Source: JBAVQS01 sp049694275 (GTDB lineage Bacteria; Chloroflexota; Anaerolineae; UBA4142; SHND01). From it: a DNA stretch of 12,148 nt. The notes under the pieces were generated by a model. It was not told where the DNA came from, made no database searches, and saw nothing but the letters and a program-made list of their open reading frames with translations. How positions within the stretch are numbered: position 1 is the stretch's first letter; the number at the start of each line of letters is the position of its first letter. This document shows positions 9,587 to 12,148 of this stretch, in pieces. The position numbers were made by a program, and so were the translations under genes. Location: positions 1 through 12,148 of the forward strand of contig JBAVQS010000087.1 in NCBI GenBank assembly GCA_049694275.1. Direction: 5' to 3'.

Positions 9587-12148
9587 ATGGCCAACGGAAA
9601 ACAGGGCAAGCGGAAAACGCGCAAGAGCAATTCCCCTTCCCGGGGTCTCCAACTGACAGCGGCGCAGGAAGAAGCGCTGGTCGCTGCGGTTTTGATTGCC
9701 ATTGCGGTCTTGACTGCAATGGGCGCGTTCAACCTGAGCCGGGGGAATATCCTGGACGGATGGACGGATGTCCTCGGCACACTCTTTGGCTGGGGCCGCT
9801 ACCTTGCGCCTCTTTTCTTTGGCGGCCTCGGCGTCTGGCTGTTGCTCGATTCGCTCGACCTGCGCCCTGATATTGGCGGCGCGCGCCCTCTGGGGCTGGC
9901 GATCCTCTTTGTCGTCTTTTTGACCGTCCTCCATCTTACCCCTGAAGGTGCACGCGGGCCGCAAGCTTTGAGCAGTGGCGAGGGGGGCGGGATCATTGGC
10001 TATTTCATCAGCGACTTGATGGTCGGCGCCATTGGGATTCTGGGCGCCTATTTGATTTTGCTCATCGCGGTTTTTATTGGCCTTGTCCTACTGTTCCAGA
10101 TTTCGCCCAAGCGCCTGTTTACTCTGACTCTGGGCGGGTTTCGTTGGCTTGAATCGGCGTGGATCGATACTTTCAATTCGCTCTCCCGGCGCGCTCCCCG
10201 GAGGCAAAAACAGCCACCCACGTCCGGGGCTGATAAGCCTTCCGCCAGAGAGCGTCCTGCCCGAGCCACGGGCCGTCGGAATGAATCCTCCGATCCTGCC
10301 GCTCCCGGCGCGCCAACCCTGTCGGTCTCTCCTCGGCCGGCAGTCGCCGCGCATATTGTCGGCGGCGGCGAAGCGCAAGCGCCGATTCATCGCGAGTGGC
10401 GCTTGCCCAGGATTGAGGATATTCTAGTAGATACGGTCGAGAATGAGCCGTCGGCAACCGAGATTCGCGAAAAGGTGAAACGAATCGAAGAGACGCTTAA
10501 GCACTTTGGTGTGCCTGCCAGGGTGATTGAGGTGAGCGTCGGGCCGACGATCACGCAGTTCGGGGTTGAGCCGGGCTTTCTCAAACAAAAGTCACCGGAC
10601 GGCTCGATTCGAGAAACCAAGGTCAAGGTCAGCCGGATTAGCGCCTTGCAGCATGACCTGGAGCTTGCGCTCGCCTCTGCGCCAGTCCGGGTCGAGGCCC
10701 CGGTTCCGGGCAAATCGATTGTCGGCATCGAAGTGCCCAACACGGAAAAATCGAACGTGAGCCTGCGCGGCGTGATGGAATCGGACGCCTTTAAAAAGAT
10801 GGGGAAAAAGTCCAGCCTGACCATCGCGCTGGGGCAGGATGTTTCCGGGCAGGCGATCGTCGCCGACCTGGGTGCGATGCCCCATTTGCTGATTGCCGGC
10901 GCGACCGGCTCCGGCAAGTCGGTTTGTATCAATGCGCTGATTGCCGGTCTGTTGCTCACCAATACGCCCGACGATGTCCAGTTCGTCATGGTCGATCCCA
11001 AACGCGTCGAGCTCTCGACCTTTAGAGGCGTTCCGCATCTGCTCACGGATGTGGTCGTCGAGATGGATCTGGCGGTCGCGGTGCTCCAGCGCGCAGTCGC
11101 CGAAATGGACCACCGGTTCAAGATGTTTGCCAAGGTCGGAGTGCGCAACCTGGATGCCTATAATCAGCTTGCTCCGGAAAAGCGCCGGGAAGCGGGTTTG
11201 CCTGAGGCCAAGCTGCCCTTTCTGGTGCTCATCGTCGATGAGCTGGCCGACTTGATGATGGTGGCTGCCGACGAAGTGGAAAGGGCGATTACCCGGCTCG
11301 CACAGATGGCGCGCGCAACGGGAATCCATCTCGTGCTGGCGACGCAGCGGCCTTCCGTCGACGTCGTGACCGGGCTCATCAAGGCCAACTTTCCTTCGCG
11401 CATCTCGTTCGCCGTGACGAGCCAGATCGATTCGCGCGTCGTCCTCGACACGCCGGGGGCTGAAAAGCTTTTGGGCCGCGGCGACATGCTCTATATGGCA
11501 AGCGATTCGAGCAAGCTTGCCCGCCTGCAGGGCGGCTATGTATCAGACCAGGAACTGGAAAAGCTCGTCACCTATTGGAAAGGGTTCGTCGAGTCACCCC
11601 CGCCGTCGACTGTAAGCGGCTTGATTGACGAGCCCCGGCCCGATGCGCCGTTATCGCCGGCGAGCAGAACTCCGCTTATTGCGCCCATCCCTATTGACGC
11701 GGACAAATGGGTGCAGGGGGGCTTCAAGTGGAACCTGGAGGCGAACCCGGCCGAATCGGATGAGGACCGGCTTTTGAAACAGGCAATCCAGATCATTCAG
11801 GAATCGGATCGCGCTTCAATTTCACTCTTGCAGCGCAAATTACGAATTGGCTATTCGCGCGCGGCCCGGTTGATGGACCTTTTGCAGGAAAAAGGGTACG
11901 TGGGCCCCGAAGAGGCAGGGGCGATTGCAAAAGGTCGTCAGTTACTCACTCCGGCGAGGACCGATCCAACCGCGCCACCTGCGGTCGAGCGCACGTTTGT
12001 GGAAGAGAATGATGACGAGGACCCTCCATCGCGTCCCCCGGCAGCACGGCGGCCGGCCAATGGCAAGCAGACGCCTGGTCCTCTTTCGCCTGCACCGGAA
12101 GGCCAGAGCGAAGAGTACGAGATCGATTGGACGCCAGGCGAAAACAAG
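9587..12148 (+). CDS. ftsK: FtsK/SpoIIIE-family DNA translocase (3' end outside window)
   Basis: The frame is open from ATG 9587 to the right edge: 854 codons without a stop. FtsK pumps chromosomal DNA through the closing septum and couples division to segregation. A basic N-terminus (KQGKRKTRK) precedes four or so membrane segments between about residues 30 and 170. A Pro/Arg-rich linker (about 195-275) follows, then the alpha/beta motor: ITQFGVEPG, PGKSIVGIEVPN, Walker A GATGSGKS at 438-445, FVMVDPKRVELS, Walker B LVLIVDE at 546-552, then LATQRPSVDVVTGLIKANFP and SRISFAV. The DNA-reading gamma winged helix (about 725-780, DEDRLLKQAIQIIQESDRAS and then QRKLRIGYSRAARLMDLLQ) is complete. A further tail of at least 70 residues rich in Pro, Glu and Asp runs off the window. 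It is monocistronic at its 5' end, being isolated by an upstream terminator. The start is fixed by the promoter, because no other in-frame start fits. Confidence 0.96.
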   Translation, partial: MANGKQGKRKTRKSNSPSRGLQLTAAQEEALVAAVLIAIAVLTAMGAFNLSRGNILDGWTDVLGTLFGWGRYLAPLFFGGLGVWLLLDSLDLRPDIGGARPLGLAILFVVFLTVLHLTPEGARGPQALSSGEGGGIIGYFISDLMVGAIGILGAYLILLIAVFIGLVLLFQISPKRLFTLTLGGFRWLESAWIDTFNSLSRRAPRRQKQPPTSGADKPSARERPARATGRRNESSDPAAPGAPTLSVSPRPAVAAHIVGGGEAQAPIHREWRLPRIEDILVDTVENEPSATEIREKVKRIEETLKHFGVPARVIEVSVGPTITQFGVEPGFLKQKSPDGSIRETKVKVSRISALQHDLELALASAPVRVEAPVPGKSIVGIEVPNTEKSNVSLRGVMESDAFKKMGKKSSLTIALGQDVSGQAIVADLGAMPHLLIAGATGSGKSVCINALIAGLLLTNTPDDVQFVMVDPKRVELSTFRGVPHLLTDVVVEMDLAVAVLQRAVAEMDHRFKMFAKVGVRNLDAYNQLAPEKRREAGLPEAKLPFLVLIVDELADLMMVAADEVERAITRLAQMARATGIHLVLATQRPSVDVVTGLIKANFPSRISFAVTSQIDSRVVLDTPGAEKLLGRGDMLYMASDSSKLARLQGGYVSDQELEKLVTYWKGFVESPPPSTVSGLIDEPRPDAPLSPASRTPLIAPIPIDADKWVQGGFKWNLEANPAESDEDRLLKQAIQIIQESDRASISLLQRKLRIGYSRAARLMDLLQEKGYVGPEEAGAIAKGRQLLTPARTDPTAPPAVERTFVEENDDEDPPSRPPAARRPANGKQTPGPLSPAPEGQSEEYEIDWTPGENK

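Overview
The window looks like a chromosomal segment of a moderately GC-rich, free-living bacterium, most likely of the Chloroflexota (inference). Three things suggest this. SOS-type operators have the GAAC-N4-GTTC form used by LexA of Gram-positives and of the green non-sulfur bacterium Dehalococcoides. The intergenic repeats are of a type I associate from memory with that phylum. The gene content is that of a bacterium with polyprenyl-quinone or lipid metabolism and an FtsK-type division system. No rRNA, tRNA, CRISPR array or insertion sequence is visible.

Bases 1-1730 form an accessory region. It opens with the tail of a HicB antitoxin and a complete HicA toxin, joined by an ATGA overlap and closed by two tandem hairpin terminators. 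A gene-free stretch of about 530 bp follows, containing eight tandem copies of a 19-bp unit. Next come two small same-strand DNA-binding proteins: a membrane-anchored LuxR-type helix-turn-helix protein and a LexA-type winged-helix protein that lacks the self-cleaving peptidase domain. Each has a closely similar sigma70-type promoter with a GAAC-N4-GTTC operator placed just downstream of the -10 box. A third GAAC-N4-GTTC core sits in a perfect 28-nt palindrome over the stop codon of the second gene. This pair is the most unusual content of the window: it looks like a small SOS-responsive regulatory module.

Bases 1761-3215 (minus strand) carry a stand-alone flavin monooxygenase very similar to mycobacterial EthA, a Baeyer-Villiger monooxygenase.

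Bases 3335-9526 read rightwards as a run of housekeeping and cell-surface genes: rmd and gmd (GDP-mannose to GDP-D-rhamnose), a TatD hydrolase, a long-chain trans-polyprenyl diphosphate synthase with its own terminator, then a rhamnosyltransferase-like GT2 and a GT4 glycosyltransferase ended by a clear terminator. The sugar-nucleotide genes and the two glycosyltransferases plausibly supply one surface glycan or glycolipid. The polyprenyl synthase could supply a quinone side chain or a lipid carrier.

Bases 9544-12148 hold ftsK/spoIIIE behind a near-consensus promoter and an unusually short leader. The reading frame is open to the right edge and already contains the membrane, alpha/beta motor and gamma domains plus a disordered tail.
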